A stretch of DNA of 21,007 nucleotides from the IMG/VR virus record IMGVR_UViG_3300022725_000179, positions 1-21,007 of that record. One strand, 5' to 3'. A model generated the notes under the pieces. It saw only the letters and a program-made list of their open reading frames with translations, ran no database searches and was not told the DNA's origin. Below are positions 19,934 through 21,007 of the stretch, in pieces. The translations under genes and the position numbers were made by a program. Position 1 is the first letter of the stretch. Every line of letters begins with the position of its first letter. Source of the stretch: a virus.

Positions 19934-20494
19934 ATGCCACCACGTTCAAAGATTGATGCGTTGCCGACAGAAGTTCGAGAGCGACTGGAAAAGAAGCTGC
20001 TTGCAGAAGGCTTTCGCGATTATGCAGAGCTGTCTTCATGGCTTCAGGAACTGGGCTTTGAGATCAGTAAATCAGCGGTTCATCGCTGGGGGCAAAACTT
20101 TGAGGATCGGGTGCGAAGCCTCAAAACCATCACCCAGCAGGCCAAGGCGGTTGTTGAAGCGAGCCCAGATGAAGACGGGGCAGTCAACGATGCCTTGATC
20201 CGTCTGGTGCAGGAAAAAGTCTTCACACTTCTGATCGATTTTGAGATTGATCCAGAAAAGGTTGATATCAACAAGCTGACCCGTGCTGTGGCTGATCTTG
20301 CTCGTTCCAGTGTGTCTCAGAAAAAGCTGGCTGCCCAGATCAGAAAGGAAGCAACCGAACGGGCCAAAGAAAGAGCCGCTGAAGAAGCATCTCGGGTTGT
20401 TCGGGAAATGGGTCTTAATGAAGAACAGGCTGGTTTTATCCGAGCTCAGATCCTCGGTGTGAAAGTGGATACCGAAGATGACCAGTCAAGCTAA
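19934..20494 (+). CDS. DUF3486 protein, probable small terminase subunit (Mu gp27)
   Basis: A 186-residue protein with N-terminal PPRSKIDALPTEVRERLEKK and helix-turn-helix DYAELSSWLQELGFEISKSA then VHRWG, as in DUF3486/Mu gp27. A long helical C-terminus (QIRKEATERAKERAAEEASR) suggests oligomerisation. The family is taken as the small terminase that recognises the packaging site and recruits the large subunit encoded next. It overlaps that gene by 17 bases. Confidence 0.88.
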   Translation: MPPRSKIDALPTEVRERLEKKLLAEGFRDYAELSSWLQELGFEISKSAVHRWGQNFEDRVRSLKTITQQAKAVVEASPDEDGAVNDALIRLVQEKVFTLLIDFEIDPEKVDINKLTRAVADLARSSVSQKKLAAQIRKEATERAKERAAEEASRVVREMGLNEEQAGFIRAQILGVKVDTEDDQSS

Positions 20495-21007
20495 AAATAA
20501 CGAACCCGTCATTCTGTCTTCAGAGGCTCTTAAAGGGGAGGACAAGAACAGCGCGCTTGATCTGGTCTCAGATATTCAAAAAGAGCGTGGTGTTAAAAAC
20601 CTCAAGCCTGAAGATATCCCACACGTTCTTTTGCGTTATCAGGGTAATTGGCATGCCGACATGAGCCCGATCCGCATTTCTGAGAAGTCGCGCCGTATTG
20701 GCTTTTCATGGGGGTGTATGGCCTCTGAGAGTGTTTTGGAAGCCAGTCTGAAGAAATCCATTGGCGGAATGGATCAGCACTATATGGGCTATAATCAGGC
20801 GATGGCGGCTGAATATATCGGAGATTGCGCCTTCTTTGCCAAAGCCTTTAATCAGTCTTTTGAGGCGATTGATGTTTGGCGTGATGTCGTTTTGATCGCA
20901 GATGAACGCCGTGACATTCTTCGTTATAAAATCATGCTGGCCAGTGGTTTTAAAATTGAAGCTCTCAGTTCAAACCCGTTTAACTGGCGGGGTAAACAAG
21001 GCCATGC
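20478..21007 (+). CDS. Phage terminase large subunit (Mu gp28-like), partial
   Basis: The first 176 residues of a large terminase, open to the window end. The ATPase domain starts around DIPHVLLRYQGNWHADMSPI. A Mu-type Walker A variant, ISEKSRRIGFSWG, lies at about 68-79. IADERRDILRYKIMLASGFK and EALSSNPFNWRGKQG follow, the region leading to Walker B. Large terminases power DNA packaging and cut the concatemer or, in Mu, the host-flanked DNA. This is unrelated in position and origin to the terminase fragment at 120-499. Confidence 0.88.
   Translation, partial: MTSQAKNNEPVILSSEALKGEDKNSALDLVSDIQKERGVKNLKPEDIPHVLLRYQGNWHADMSPIRISEKSRRIGFSWGCMASESVLEASLKKSIGGMDQHYMGYNQAMAAEYIGDCAFFAKAFNQSFEAIDVWRDVVLIADERRDILRYKIMLASGFKIEALSSNPFNWRGKQGH

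Larger units (their letters stand above)
4658..21007 (+). mobile_element. Mu-like transposable prophage, left part (right end outside window)
   Basis: Gene order follows phage Mu: leftward repressor, Ner-like regulator, DDE transposase (A), ATPase (B), early accessory genes including GemA and DUF3164, Mor-family activator, lysozyme, gp25/26/27-like genes and large terminase. There is no tyrosine or serine integrase inside it, as expected for a phage that integrates by transposition. The left boundary is placed between 4658 and 4718 by inference from the repeats. The last gene is cut by the window, so structural genes and the right end are not seen. No frameshift or stop interrupts any recognised phage gene, so the prophage looks intact as far as visible. 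Confidence 0.85.

Overview
The window looks like an alphaproteobacterial chromosome of roughly balanced base composition. This is inferred from DUF2312, GH108 and MT-A70 type proteins and from the recombinase/DUF2924/DUF3489 trio; a marine Rhodospirillales-like host is possible, but the genus cannot be read from the sequence. It holds the left part of a Mu-like (transposable) prophage inserted next to older mobile debris.

Region 1 (1-4552), mobile debris and cargo. The window opens inside an IS3-family insertion sequence whose end (119) abuts the C-terminal remnant of a phage large terminase (120-499). A leftward, AT-richer dGTPase-type HD phosphohydrolase gene follows (646-2007), a plausible anti-phage nucleotide-depletion gene. 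Then comes a tight rightward operon of DUF3489 protein, DUF2924 protein and large serine recombinase (2215-4502), headed by a 21-bp palindrome and closed by a good terminator.

Region 2 (about 4658-7486), left end and lysis/lysogeny switch. A 566-bp non-coding stretch carries four 10-bp GGGA-type repeats and degenerate GCGTTTAA sites, probably the transposase-binding left end. A leftward XRE repressor (5119-5664) faces a rightward Ner-like regulator (5853-6155) across a region with duplicated operator-like repeats. A small leftward gene (6487-6732) and a strong rightward terminator (6906-6949) separate the ner unit from the transposition genes.

Region 3 (6992-15263), early replication and accessory operon. 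The order is HTH protein, MuA-type DDE transposase, MuB-type ATPase, two DNA-binding regulators, small proteins (including a 28-residue one at 11929), DUF3164, XRE protein, MT-A70 methyltransferase, GemA, DUF2312, TraR-type zinc finger and a small beta-rich protein. Most neighbours overlap by a few bases (ATGA/TAATG), so this is one co-translated unit ending at a UUCG-loop terminator (15291-15321).

Region 4 (15264-15751), a 488-bp non-coding island. It contains two tandem, diverged copies (232-bp offset) of a structured element. Each has a UUCG-type hairpin, the sequence GGGTGAGAGCGNCG and a perfect tRNA-type T-arm. The second copy has acceptor, D, variable and T arms of a serine-type tRNA, but a 66-nt structured insert stands where the anticodon loop should be. 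This is the most unusual feature of the window.

Region 5 (15752-21007), middle and late genes. A ParB/Srx-fold protein, a winged-helix protein and a Mor-family activator come first. After a 79-bp control region with two dyads come the lysis genes (GH108 muramidase with an EF-hand-like insert, lipoprotein, class 3 lipase). The packaging genes follow: DUF2730, a gp26-like protein, DUF3486 and the start of the large terminase, which runs off the window. The right prophage end lies outside.
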